From contig CAZBFR010000001.1 in assembly GCA_964491425.1 (NCBI GenBank), forward strand, positions 1-40,698: a DNA stretch of 40,698 bases, written 5' to 3'. Below, one piece after another: positions 28,969 through 36,502 of this stretch; position 1 is the stretch's first letter, and each line of letters opens with the position of its first letter. This DNA comes from CAYFMS01 sp964491425 (GTDB lineage Bacteria; Patescibacteriota; Patescibacteriia; UBA9934). The translations under genes were made by a program, and so were the position numbers. The notes under the pieces are model-generated. The model had not been told where the DNA came from, searched no databases, and saw nothing but the letters and a program-made list of their open reading frames with translations.

Positions 28969-30768
28969 TTAGGCGACGCCGTTGCGTTTTCGGTCGTGCT
29001 CTTTTAGGAATTTCTTTCGGAGACGAACTTTCGTTGGCGTAATCTCGACGTACTCGTCTTTATCGACGTATTCGAGGGCGCGTTCGAGGTTCATATCAAG
29101 GTGTGGGGTAAGTTTTACGGCCATGTCCGCTCCGCTTGATCGCATGTTCGTCAATTTCTTTTCACGGATTGCGTTAACGGTCATGTTCTCCTTCGATGAA
29201 GCACCGATGACCATTCCTTCGTAAATATCTTCTCCAGGTCCGACGAAGAGTGTACCGCGGTCCTCGAGTCCTTCGAGGGCGTATGGGGTCGTCTTTCCGT
29301 CAAAGCCCGAGATGATCGAACCGGTATTTCGGCGGTCGATATCGCCCTTGTGTGGTCCGTATTTAAGGAATTGGTGCGAGAGTGTTCCTTCTCCCTTTGT
29401 GTCGGTCAAAAATTCCGTTCGGTAGCCGAGAAGTCCGCGCGTAGGGATTTCGTATTCGAGACGGGTGTAGCCGTTCTCGGTCGACATGTTCTTCATTTCT
29501 CCCTTTCGGCGTCCAAGCTTTTCAATCACGGTTCCTTGCGATTCCTCCGGAACGTCAATGACACAGATTTCGATCGGCTCGAGAAGTTGTCCGTTTTCTT
29601 CCTTGAGCGCAACTTCCGGCTGACCAACTTGCATTTCAAATCCTTCACGGCGCATTTGCTCAAGAAGAATCGAAAGGTGCATTTCTCCGCGACCATGGAG
29701 CATAAACGCTTCGGAGGTCTCCGGCATTTCGATCTTAAGTCCAACGTTTGTTTGGAGTTCTTTTTCGAGACGCTCACGGATTTGGCGTGAGGTAACGTAC
29801 GTTCCTTCGCGTCCAGCGAACGGCGAGTTGTTTACAAGAAGTTCCATTTTAAGGGTCGGTTGGTCAATCGCGATACGTGGGAGCGGTTCAGCGTCTTCTT
29901 TTTCGGCGACGGTGTCTCCTACGGTGATCTCCGGGATTCCGGCGATTTGAACAATGTCTCCCGCTGGGGCGGATTCAACTTCGACTTTCTTAAGTCCAAC
30001 GTGCGTAAAGAGTTTTGTAATCTTCTCTTTTCGGCGCTTTCCGGATTCATCGATAACCGTAACGGTCATTCCGGATTTAATCGTTCCTTCGTAAACGCGT
30101 CCAACGGCAAGTCGGCCGATATAATCGTCGTAGAAGAGGTTTGCCGGTTGCATTCGCATTGGGAGCGTTGTTTCCGATTTTGCCGGTTTAACTTCCGAAA
30201 GAAGAAGGTCAAATAGCGGTTTAAGACTCGTGCTCTCGTCCGCAAGGTCGAGCTTTGCGATTCCTTCGCGAGCAATCGCGAAAATATATTTGAAATCGAG
30301 TTGCTCGTCGGTCGCGCCAAGTTCAACGAAAAGATCAAATACCATGTTCACGACCTCTTCAGGGCGCGCCATCGGTTTGTCGATCTTGTTAATAACAACG
30401 ATTGGTTTTAGGCCAAGGGCAAGCGATTTTCGAAGAACGAATTTCGTTTGTGGCATTGGTCCTTCGAACGCGTCTACAAGAAGAAGAACGGAATCGACCA
30501 TTCGAAGCACGCGCTCAACCTCACTTCCGAAATCGGCGTGTCCAGGGGTGTCGACAATGTTAATTTTTTGACCATCAATATTGATCGCGGTGTTTTTTGC
30601 GTAAATCGTAATTCCACGCTCTCGTTCGAGCTCGTTTGAGTCCATGACGCGCTCCTCGATAATTTCTCGCTCGGAGAAGGTTCCGGACTGTTTAAGCATG
30701 GCGTCAACGAGGGTTGTCTTTCCATGGTCAACGTGGGCAATAATCGCAATGTTTCGAATATCAGGCAT
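28969..30768 (-). CDS. typA: TypA/BipA ribosome-associated GTPase
   Basis: Translational GTPase that binds the ribosome and assists assembly of the large subunit, mainly in stress or cold. 599 residues: G1 AHVDHGKTT, switch I with RGITIYAKN, G3 DTPGH, G4 NKIDKP in the G domain, followed by EF-G-like domains II, III and V and the BipA-specific C-terminal domain (about 480-599, starting near GLLGYRTEF and ending with a basic tail KFLKEHDRKRNGVA). Length and domain order are normal. Single gene with its own promoter (TTTACA-N17-TATCCT). Confidence 0.96.
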   Translation of the reverse strand: MPDIRNIAIIAHVDHGKTTLVDAMLKQSGTFSEREIIEERVMDSNELERERGITIYAKNTAINIDGQKINIVDTPGHADFGSEVERVLRMVDSVLLLVDAFEGPMPQTKFVLRKSLALGLKPIVVINKIDKPMARPEEVVNMVFDLFVELGATDEQLDFKYIFAIAREGIAKLDLADESTSLKPLFDLLLSEVKPAKSETTLPMRMQPANLFYDDYIGRLAVGRVYEGTIKSGMTVTVIDESGKRRKEKITKLFTHVGLKKVEVESAPAGDIVQIAGIPEITVGDTVAEKEDAEPLPRIAIDQPTLKMELLVNNSPFAGREGTYVTSRQIRERLEKELQTNVGLKIEMPETSEAFMLHGRGEMHLSILLEQMRREGFEMQVGQPEVALKEENGQLLEPIEICVIDVPEESQGTVIEKLGRRKGEMKNMSTENGYTRLEYEIPTRGLLGYRTEFLTDTKGEGTLSHQFLKYGPHKGDIDRRNTGSIISGFDGKTTPYALEGLEDRGTLFVGPGEDIYEGMVIGASSKENMTVNAIREKKLTNMRSSGADMAVKLTPHLDMNLERALEYVDKDEYVEITPTKVRLRKKFLKEHDRKRNGVA

Positions 30769-30787
30769 AAAGTTGTAAATCCGGCCA

Positions 30788-30816
30788 AGGATAGCACGGG
30801 GAGGGGGATTTGTAAA
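30788..30816 (-). promoter_or_regulatory. Promoter of typA
   Basis: Minus strand TTTACA (30816-30811), 17-bp spacer, TATCCT (30793-30788). The leader is about 13-18 nt. Similar hexamers serve the tRNA-Trp gene. Confidence 0.55.
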
Positions 30817-30842
30817 TATGAGGGGGTTCTAAGGGTACTCGT

Positions 30843-30871
30843 TTGACATTTTTGCAATTTTAAGCTAATTT
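30843..30871 (+). promoter_or_regulatory. Promoter TTGACA-N17-TAATTT of the gene at 30925
   Basis: TTGACA (30843-30848), 17 bp, TAATTT (30866-30871), preceded by GC. Same hexamers and spacing as at 20599-20627. Confidence 0.6.
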
Positions 30872-30924
30872 ATCTACTCGGTTCGTGGTGAATCGAGGTG
30901 ACAAAATCGTACTTTGGAGTAGTC

Positions 30925-32373
30925 ATGCAAGCGCAAGCAAATCGTGTGATGAGCGCGAGCTCGAGTCCCGTGGGTGGGTCCACGGCGCGTAGGGGGTCTT
31001 GGTACAACCTGACCTCGAACAAGCCTCCGGCCCTCGACAAGGTTCTCCGTGACCTCGCAAACGACCCGCAGATCGGGTCCCTCAACGATCTCAAGGGGCG
31101 GATGGCGCGGGTCGACAATGAGTACAAGGAGAAGCCGAAAGTCGGCAACCTCAAGGCGTTCCTTCTGAACGAGGGGTTCGTTCGCGAGGAGGGGTCCGGG
31201 CTCGTCGTCGTCGAGTCTGCGGTTCGAGAACAGCTCGAGAAGATGGGTGTGAGATTCGCTCCGCGGTCCGTTCGTCGGTCGCGAGGGGTCCCGCCGATCG
31301 TTCCCCCGGTGATGCGCTTCGTGAACACGGCGATCACGGGCGAGATGGTCGAGGTGAACTCGGATCTCAAGGTCGTGGTCGGCGACTCCGGGGAAGCGAA
31401 GAGTGTGCGAGAGGAGCGGATCCCGAAGCGGGCGCTCCTGTTCCTCACCCTCGCCGAGCTGATGTCGTTCGAGTTCATCCGTGATGGGTTTTTCGGTTCG
31501 GGAGATCGGTTCGAGATCCCGGTAGCCGATACCGGTACCGGCCCCGTCATCGAGTTCTGTCGACGGCTAGTCGTCTCGAAGGTGTTTCGCGAAATCGAAG
31601 CGCCGGAGGGTCGCGTCGGCTTCGAGACCGTGATTCCGGTCGTGTCTTGGCACATCGAGCAGATCGATGCGCGGGTACGGCGCGAGATCCGGCGTCCGAT
31701 GTACGACTTGTTTCGGACGGCGCAACAGCGCCTGTTCGACACCCCGTTCCGGAACTACAACGAGGTGCTCGAGGGTCCGTGTTGCTCTCACGGGGTCACC
31801 CTCTCGACCGCGAAGGTCGTGTTCACGGGGTTTCGGCAGGATCCACGACCGTTCGAGGGGTACGCGCTCTGCCGTGCGCTCAAGTGGGGCGACGGTCACA
31901 AGAACGACGTCGCCGTGTGCGTGCCGGGATTCGAGGCGTACGAGTTCGAGGTCGTCGAGGGCGTATACGTCCAGTCCGGCCGTGCGGGTACGTCGTTGAA
32001 GGCCGCTCCCGCTGCAGCGCCACCCGTCACCGAAGACCCGGTCGTCGAAGACCCGGTGGTCGTGGCCGAGGACTCGACGCCGATGGTGGACCTCGAGCGT
32101 CTTCTCAAGGATCGCCCCGAGGTTCGCGAGGCTCTCGCTGACGAGGCGCTCGCGATCGCGGGCCGGGTCCACTCCGGCGAGGAGCGGACCTTCACGATCG
32201 CCGAGCTGATCGCTCACCGCGACGCCTTGCTCGCGGAGGCCGCCAAGCTCACCGAGACGATCCTCGCCCGTGAGCGCGAGGTCGCCGAGGAGAAGGCTCG
32301 TCTCGAGGCCGAGGAAGCCGAGCTCGTTGCGAAGCTCGACGCCGTTCGTGCGAGGAAGGCGAAGCTCGAGTAG
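30925..32373 (+). CDS. Large hypothetical protein with C-terminal coiled coil, GC-rich orphan
   Basis: 482 residues, no family recognised. Start ATG 30925 has GGAG 5 nt upstream; a GTG at 30898 has none. The first ~90 residues are basic and soluble, with FLLNEGFVREEGSGLVVV suggesting a winged-helix-like segment. The middle (about 100-350) has mixed alpha/beta character, ending with GHKNDVAVCVPGF and EVVEGVYV. A Pro/Ala/Val-rich linker with repeated EDPVV units follows. The last ~100 residues are a highly charged coiled coil (REVAEEKARLEAEEAELVAK). No signal peptide. Its codon use is CAG/CTC/GTC-rich, unlike the neighbours. Own promoter and a strong terminator make it a self-contained unit. 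Confidence 0.75.
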   Translation: MQAQANRVMSASSSPVGGSTARRGSWYNLTSNKPPALDKVLRDLANDPQIGSLNDLKGRMARVDNEYKEKPKVGNLKAFLLNEGFVREEGSGLVVVESAVREQLEKMGVRFAPRSVRRSRGVPPIVPPVMRFVNTAITGEMVEVNSDLKVVVGDSGEAKSVREERIPKRALLFLTLAELMSFEFIRDGFFGSGDRFEIPVADTGTGPVIEFCRRLVVSKVFREIEAPEGRVGFETVIPVVSWHIEQIDARVRREIRRPMYDLFRTAQQRLFDTPFRNYNEVLEGPCCSHGVTLSTAKVVFTGFRQDPRPFEGYALCRALKWGDGHKNDVAVCVPGFEAYEFEVVEGVYVQSGRAGTSLKAAPAAAPPVTEDPVVEDPVVVAEDSTPMVDLERLLKDRPEVREALADEALAIAGRVHSGEERTFTIAELIAHRDALLAEAAKLTETILAREREVAEEKARLEAEEAELVAKLDAVRARKAKLE

Positions 32374-32390
32374 CTCGCTCATTCGTTCGT

Positions 32391-32427
32391 AAAGCCCGCC
32401 GAGGACCGAAAGGTTCCGGCGGGCTTT
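32391..32427 (+). terminator. Strong terminator of the gene at 30925
   Basis: AAAGCCCGCC (32391-32400) pairs with GGCGGGCTTT (32418-32427), extended inward by GGACC-GAAA-GGTTC. T-tract is short (CTTTCTG). Confidence 0.75.
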
Positions 32428-32517
32428 CTGCATCTCAAAAAATTTTGTCAAGGGTCGGGGACTTGAACGGCTCGCTAAAATTTGCACGAAAAATAAGGCG
32501 AAGTTGTGCGAAAAGCA

Positions 32518-32546
32518 TTGACAGGAAATAGATTAAACCGCATAAT
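32518..32546 (+). promoter_or_regulatory. Promoter of the ATP synthase operon
   Basis: Perfect -35 TTGACA (32518-32523), 17-bp spacer, -10 CATAAT (32541-32546). The ATG at 32557 follows after 10 nt, so the mRNA is nearly leaderless. It excludes an upstream GTG frame start at 32506. Confidence 0.75.
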
Positions 32547-32556
32547 CACCCCGTTT

Positions 32557-32778
32557 ATGAGAATCTTTACATGGAAGCAACGAGTTATCGTTTTTGGGTC
32601 AACACTCTTGACCGTCGGGCTCTTTGTTCTCGTTGGCTACCTTATTGGTCGCCTTGTAAATGATATCCCGCTTCTAATAGCGCTTTCAGTCCTTGTTTCG
32701 TACCCTTTTTCGCAATTTACAATCATAAAGGCCTTAAAAAAGACGAATTACGGGGGCGCGTTAGAGAAAAAGCACTAA
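32557..32778 (+). CDS. AtpI/AtpZ-like ATP synthase accessory protein
   Basis: 73 residues, two transmembrane helices (about 9-30 and 34-57) separated by a short polar turn (RLVNDIP). Position as first gene of the atp operon and its size fit AtpI or the AtpQ/AtpZ group, which help assemble the c ring, in some species with Mg2+ or Na+ linkage. Sequence similarity itself is weak. The start is fixed by the promoter. The next gene starts one base after the stop. Confidence 0.65.
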   Translation: MRIFTWKQRVIVFGSTLLTVGLFVLVGYLIGRLVNDIPLLIALSVLVSYPFSQFTIIKALKKTNYGGALEKKH

Positions 32779-32779
32779 T

Positions 32780-33571
32780 ATGGAATTTGCTCTTCCTTCC
32801 ACAATCTATACAACGGTTCTTGGCTTTCCGATCACAGATTCCTTTATAGGTGCCTTGATTGTTTCGTTTGTCATGGTTGTTGTTCTTGTGTTTGTCGGTT
32901 CTCGAGCGACGCTCGTTCCTTCGCGTCTTCAAAGCCTGTTTGAGATTGTTACGGAGTTTCTACTTGGACTTCTCGAGAACGCGTTTCGGGATAAAAAGAA
33001 AGCTCGTACATTCTTCCCGTTTTTCATGACTTTGATGTTGTTAATTACATTCGCAAACCAAATTGGAGTTGCCCCACTACTTTTTGAGATTACCTATCGT
33101 GGAGCTGACGCGATTCGTCAACCGACCTCCGATCTTTCGCAAACGGTTGCTCTCGCACTTATCATTTTTGTCCTTTCAAATGTTCTCGCACTTTCCGTTT
33201 CACCGATGAAGCATCTTTCAAACTTTATCGCGATAGGTCCTCTTCTTCGCGCGCGTTCGCTTGGCGCAGTCTTTCAGGCGGTTATCGATCTCTTTATCGG
33301 TGTGTTAAATATTGTCGGAGAACTAGCGAAGGTGATTTCGCTTTCTTGCCGTCTTTTTGGAAACATTTTTGCGGGAAACGTTATGATCGCTGTTATCGGC
33401 GGGCTCGCCGTGTTTACGTCCGTCATTGTTCCTATTCCGTTTATTTTTCTCAGCATTTTTTCAGGATTCGTTCAGGCATTTGTGTTTACAATGCTTGGAA
33501 TTCAGTTCGTTGCTGGGGCGATTGACGGAGCGACGCCGACGCCCGCCGAAACGGAGCCAGCGCAAGCGTAG
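32780..33571 (+). CDS. atpB: F-type ATP synthase subunit a
   Basis: Membrane stator subunit that forms the ion half-channels next to the c ring. 263 residues, about six helices. The essential arginine is in SLSCRLFGNIFAGNVM (conserved LSxRLFGN...AG). A short Glu/Pro/Ala-rich tail (TPTPAETEPAQA) ends the protein. Start follows TAA-T of the preceding gene. A 78-bp spacer with a small hairpin separates it from atpE. Confidence 0.95.
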   Translation: MEFALPSTIYTTVLGFPITDSFIGALIVSFVMVVVLVFVGSRATLVPSRLQSLFEIVTEFLLGLLENAFRDKKKARTFFPFFMTLMLLITFANQIGVAPLLFEITYRGADAIRQPTSDLSQTVALALIIFVLSNVLALSVSPMKHLSNFIAIGPLLRARSLGAVFQAVIDLFIGVLNIVGELAKVISLSCRLFGNIFAGNVMIAVIGGLAVFTSVIVPIPFIFLSIFSGFVQAFVFTMLGIQFVAGAIDGATPTPAETEPAQA

Positions 33572-33585
33572 TGAACCCTGCGCCT

Positions 33586-33603
33586 TTCGTCTTTTTGGAC
33601 GAA
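33586..33603 (+). promoter_or_regulatory. Intercistronic hairpin before atpE
   Basis: TTCGTC-TTTTTG-GACGAA, a perfect 6-bp stem in the atpB-atpE spacer. The following ~45 nt are A/T-rich and unstructured up to the atpE ATG. This could raise expression of the c subunit, needed in many copies, by mRNA processing or ribosome access. Inference. Confidence 0.35.
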
Positions 33604-33649
33604 GAGCGGAGTGTTTACTCACATAATTCATTATTCATTAATTCATATT

Positions 33650-33880
33650 ATGGAATTAGAAGCAGCAAAAGTTATTGCGGCAGGTATCGCGATGGGTCTT
33701 GGAGCTATCGGTCCGGCTGTCGGAGAAGGGTTCGTTGGTGGAAAAACGATGGAAGCGATCGGACGTAATCCATCCGTTTCGGATAAATTGATCCCAAACA
33801 TGGTTGTCGCTATGGCGATTACTGAGTCGACGGGTATCTATTCGCTCGTTATCGCTCTTATCATTCTCTTCGTTGTCTAA
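33650..33880 (+). CDS. atpE: F-type ATP synthase subunit c, two-carboxylate Na+-type site
   Basis: 76-residue hairpin of two helices that forms the rotor ring. The ion carboxylate is E59 in TM2 (AITESTGIYSLV). S60, T61 and Y64 follow as in Na+-coupled rotors such as Ilyobacter (ESTGIY). In TM1 the residue matching Ilyobacter Gln32 is E26 (VGEGFVGGK; 33 residues before E59, the same spacing), giving the two-carboxylate pattern described for Fusobacterium. Prediction: Na+-coupled. ATG 33650 is chosen because the upstream residues (HIIHYSLI) are not family-like and the start MELEAAKVI is. Confidence 0.93.
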   Translation: MELEAAKVIAAGIAMGLGAIGPAVGEGFVGGKTMEAIGRNPSVSDKLIPNMVVAMAITESTGIYSLVIALIILFVV

Positions 33881-33886
33881 CGTTTT

Positions 33887-34387
33887 ATGGAAGCACTCGC
33901 GAATTTAGGAATCGATCTTAAGGGTGTCGTCTTGTATATCGTGAACTTCGGTATCTTGATGGCGCTTCTTTATCGATTTGCGTATAAACCTTTGCTCGCG
34001 ATGCTCGACAAGCGACGCGACGTTATTCGCGATAATATCGAAGAGGCCGAGCGACTTCGAAAAGAGTTTGAATCGAAGGCGGTTGAAGAGGCGAGTCTTC
34101 GAGGCGCCCGTGAGGCGGAGCTGGACGCGCGTATCGCAAAGGCAAAGAAGCTCGCGAAGGACGATGCGAAAAAATTAATCTCTGACGCGCAAGCGCAACG
34201 AGATGCAATGCTTGCGGCCGCGAATAAAGCGGTTGAAGAGGCAATGAAAAATACAATCAAGGGTTCCGAAGAGGAAATCTTAAAGCGCGTACGAGCGGTT
34301 GTGTCGTCGGTGCTTCAAGGTGGAGTTTCGGAGGCGGAGATTAAGAAGAGCGTAGACGAAAGTTGGAAGCGACTTGCGAAGGTTTAA
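33887..34387 (+). CDS. atpF: F-type ATP synthase subunit b
   Basis: Peripheral stalk protein, 166 residues. One N-terminal membrane helix (VVLYIVNFGILMALLYRF), then a conserved turn YKPLLAMLDKRRDVI and a long charged Ala/Glu/Lys coiled coil to the end. Single b gene, so a homodimer is expected. It lies between atpE and atpH with 6-nt and 1-nt gaps. Confidence 0.94.
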   Translation: MEALANLGIDLKGVVLYIVNFGILMALLYRFAYKPLLAMLDKRRDVIRDNIEEAERLRKEFESKAVEEASLRGAREAELDARIAKAKKLAKDDAKKLISDAQAQRDAMLAAANKAVEEAMKNTIKGSEEEILKRVRAVVSSVLQGGVSEAEIKKSVDESWKRLAKV

Positions 34388-34388
34388 T

Positions 34389-34994
34389 ATGATAACGGAT
34401 ATTTTTCGTGCGGTGACTCTGGATCTTGGGAACGCGATAAAAGACGCGGAGTACTTTACGTTACCGCAAGCACAGCGTGAAAAACGGGTGGCGGAGGTCA
34501 TGGCGAAAGACTATCCGAGCAATCTTCGAAAGGTTGCATTCTCGATTGACGATAAGGAGTTTATTAGGGAGATGAAGCTTATTGGAGGACTTCTCGCGGA
34601 GTCCGGATCGATTATCGAGCGTGCCGTTCTTCTTTCCGGGTCGTCTAAGATTTTCGAAGCGTTTCTTAAGGACTTGAACGCGATTCGGTCCTACCGCTCG
34701 AAAGATTCGGTACTTGGTAGGGCAATGCAAAAGTTCGAAGACGCGGGGCCACAGTACGAAAAATCGCTCGATCGCGAGTTCCAACAACTTCTCTTGTCGG
34801 CGAAGAATCAGGACTCTCCAATCTTCCAAACGGCTTGGCCGATTGATGAGAAGGTGGATACGAAGGGAGTCGGAGTGCCGTCGGTCGAAGTGTCACGGGC
34901 GCTCCTTGGAGGAGCGAGGCGGTTCTACGACGGAGAGTTGGTCGACGATAGTTGGCGTGCGAGGTTAACAAGTATTCTCAAGGTTATTTCATAG
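34389..34994 (+). CDS. atpH: F-type ATP synthase subunit delta, divergent
   Basis: 201 residues in the normal atpH position between b and alpha. Sequence conservation is low: only the C-terminal GGARRFYDGELVDDSWRARL resembles the delta-subunit ending (GG...D..iDgS...rL). The N-terminal two thirds are helical, as expected for OSCP/delta. The family call therefore rests mainly on context. Start by TAATATG. Confidence 0.8.
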   Translation: MITDIFRAVTLDLGNAIKDAEYFTLPQAQREKRVAEVMAKDYPSNLRKVAFSIDDKEFIREMKLIGGLLAESGSIIERAVLLSGSSKIFEAFLKDLNAIRSYRSKDSVLGRAMQKFEDAGPQYEKSLDREFQQLLLSAKNQDSPIFQTAWPIDEKVDTKGVGVPSVEVSRALLGGARRFYDGELVDDSWRARLTSILKVIS

Positions 34995-34995
34995 T

Positions 34996-36501
34996 ATGAG
35001 TGAACAATCATTAAAACAATTTTTTGCCTCGTTTGATTCGGCGCTTCAGTCGGCGGATTTGCGCGAAACAAAAAAGAAGGCGGGTATCGTTCGATCGGTT
35101 AAAGACGGCGTTATCCATATTTACGGACTCCTTGGTCTTCGGATGGGAGAGGTTGTTCATGTTGAAGAGGCGGGAATTGACGCGCTCGTTATGCAACTTG
35201 ACGGACGCAACACCTACGCCGTTCAACTTCAAACAAGCCTTGAGGTAACGGAAGGTCAGGCGGTTGTCACGACCGGAAACTTCCTTGGAATCAATGTTTC
35301 AAAGGCGATTCTTGGACGTGTTGTAAACCCAATTGGAGCTCCTGAAGACGGTCACGGCGAGATTAAGGGAGACGAGTTTATGCCCCTTGAGCGTATTGCT
35401 CCGGGCGTAATGACCCGAGAGCCAGTTTCGCAACCGGTGCAAACGGGAATTTTAGCGATTGACGCGATGATCCCGGTCGGACGAGGGCAGCGCGAGCTTA
35501 TTATCGGAGACCGACAAACGGGAAAGACCGCTGTTGCGCTCGACACGATTATCAATCAAAAGGGACAGGACATGATTTGTGTCTACGTTGCGATTGGTCA
35601 ACGCGAGTCAAACACCGCAACCGTTGTGCGAAAGCTTGAGGCGCACGGAGCGATGGATTACACGGTTGTTGTTTCAGCCGGTGCTTCGTCGTCTGCGGTT
35701 ATGCAGTTCCTCGCGCCATACGCGGGAGCGGCGATTGGAGAATATTTCATGGGGAAGGGAAAGGATGTACTCGTTGTGTACGACGATCTTTCAAAACACG
35801 CGGTTGCGTATCGAGAGCTTTCGCTTCTTCTAAGACGTCCACCGGGTCGAGAAGCGTATCCAGGAGACGTATTTTATCTCCACTCACGACTTCTTGAGCG
35901 TTCGGCGCGACTTAATAAGGAAAACGGCGGAGGATCGATTACCGCGCTTCCGATTGTCGAGACGCAAGCGAACGACGTTTCGGCGTATATTCCGACAAAC
36001 GTTATTTCGATTACGGACGGACAGATTTTCCTTGAGTCCGACTTGTTCAATAGTGGAATTAAGCCGGCGATCAATATCGGTATTTCGGTTTCGCGCGTTG
36101 GAGGTTCGGCCCAAACCCATATCATGAAAAAAGTTTCGGGTTCAGCAAAACTCGATCTTGCACAGTACTACGAGCTTTCGGCGTTCACGCAGTTCGCGAG
36201 CGAACTCGACGAGGCGACGAAGAAGCAATTGACCCGTGGAGAGCGCGTTGTTGAAGCAATGAAGCAAAAGGAAAATAAGCCTTGGAAGCTTTGGCAAGAG
36301 GTAGTCATTTTGCGCTCGGCGACGGGAGGATTCCTCGATGCGGTGCCGGTATCCGAGGTAAAGAAGATGCTTGAACATGTTCTCTCCATGATCGAAACGG
36401 AAGAGAAGGATCTTGTTGCGTCGATCGAGAAAGAAAAGAAATTGACGGATGAAATCGCGGAAGCGTTAACAAACGCAATCAAGAAAGCACTAACCAAGTA
36501 A
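34996..36501 (+). CDS. atpA: F-type ATP synthase subunit alpha
   Basis: Regulatory nucleotide-binding subunit of the F1 head, 501 residues. Walker A GDRQTGKT, the VYVAIGQRES segment, DDLSKHAVAYRELSLLLRRPPGREAYPGDVFYLHSRLLER (seen as DDLSKHA, RRPPGREAYPGD and HSRLLERSA), and the C-terminal helical bundle are normal. The catalytic Glu of beta is absent, as it should be. Start one base after TAG. Confidence 0.97.
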   Translation: MSEQSLKQFFASFDSALQSADLRETKKKAGIVRSVKDGVIHIYGLLGLRMGEVVHVEEAGIDALVMQLDGRNTYAVQLQTSLEVTEGQAVVTTGNFLGINVSKAILGRVVNPIGAPEDGHGEIKGDEFMPLERIAPGVMTREPVSQPVQTGILAIDAMIPVGRGQRELIIGDRQTGKTAVALDTIINQKGQDMICVYVAIGQRESNTATVVRKLEAHGAMDYTVVVSAGASSSAVMQFLAPYAGAAIGEYFMGKGKDVLVVYDDLSKHAVAYRELSLLLRRPPGREAYPGDVFYLHSRLLERSARLNKENGGGSITALPIVETQANDVSAYIPTNVISITDGQIFLESDLFNSGIKPAINIGISVSRVGGSAQTHIMKKVSGSAKLDLAQYYELSAFTQFASELDEATKKQLTRGERVVEAMKQKENKPWKLWQEVVILRSATGGFLDAVPVSEVKKMLEHVLSMIETEEKDLVASIEKEKKLTDEIAEALTNAIKKALTK

Positions 36502-36502
36502 T

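Noticed and set aside
32441..32475. tRNA-like T-arm sequence (GTTCAAGTCC on the minus strand)
   Set aside because: The flanking bases do not form a T stem or an acceptor stem.
30870..32487. Two long minus-strand frames (290 and 306 residues) opposite the gene at 30925
   Set aside because: High-GC shadows with Arg/Ser- and Asp/Arg-rich junk composition. The promoter, SD and terminator all support the plus strand.
32506..32556. GTG start adding 17 residues to the AtpI-like protein
   Set aside because: The TTGACA-N17-CATAAT promoter lies within this stretch, so it would not be transcribed from the main promoter.
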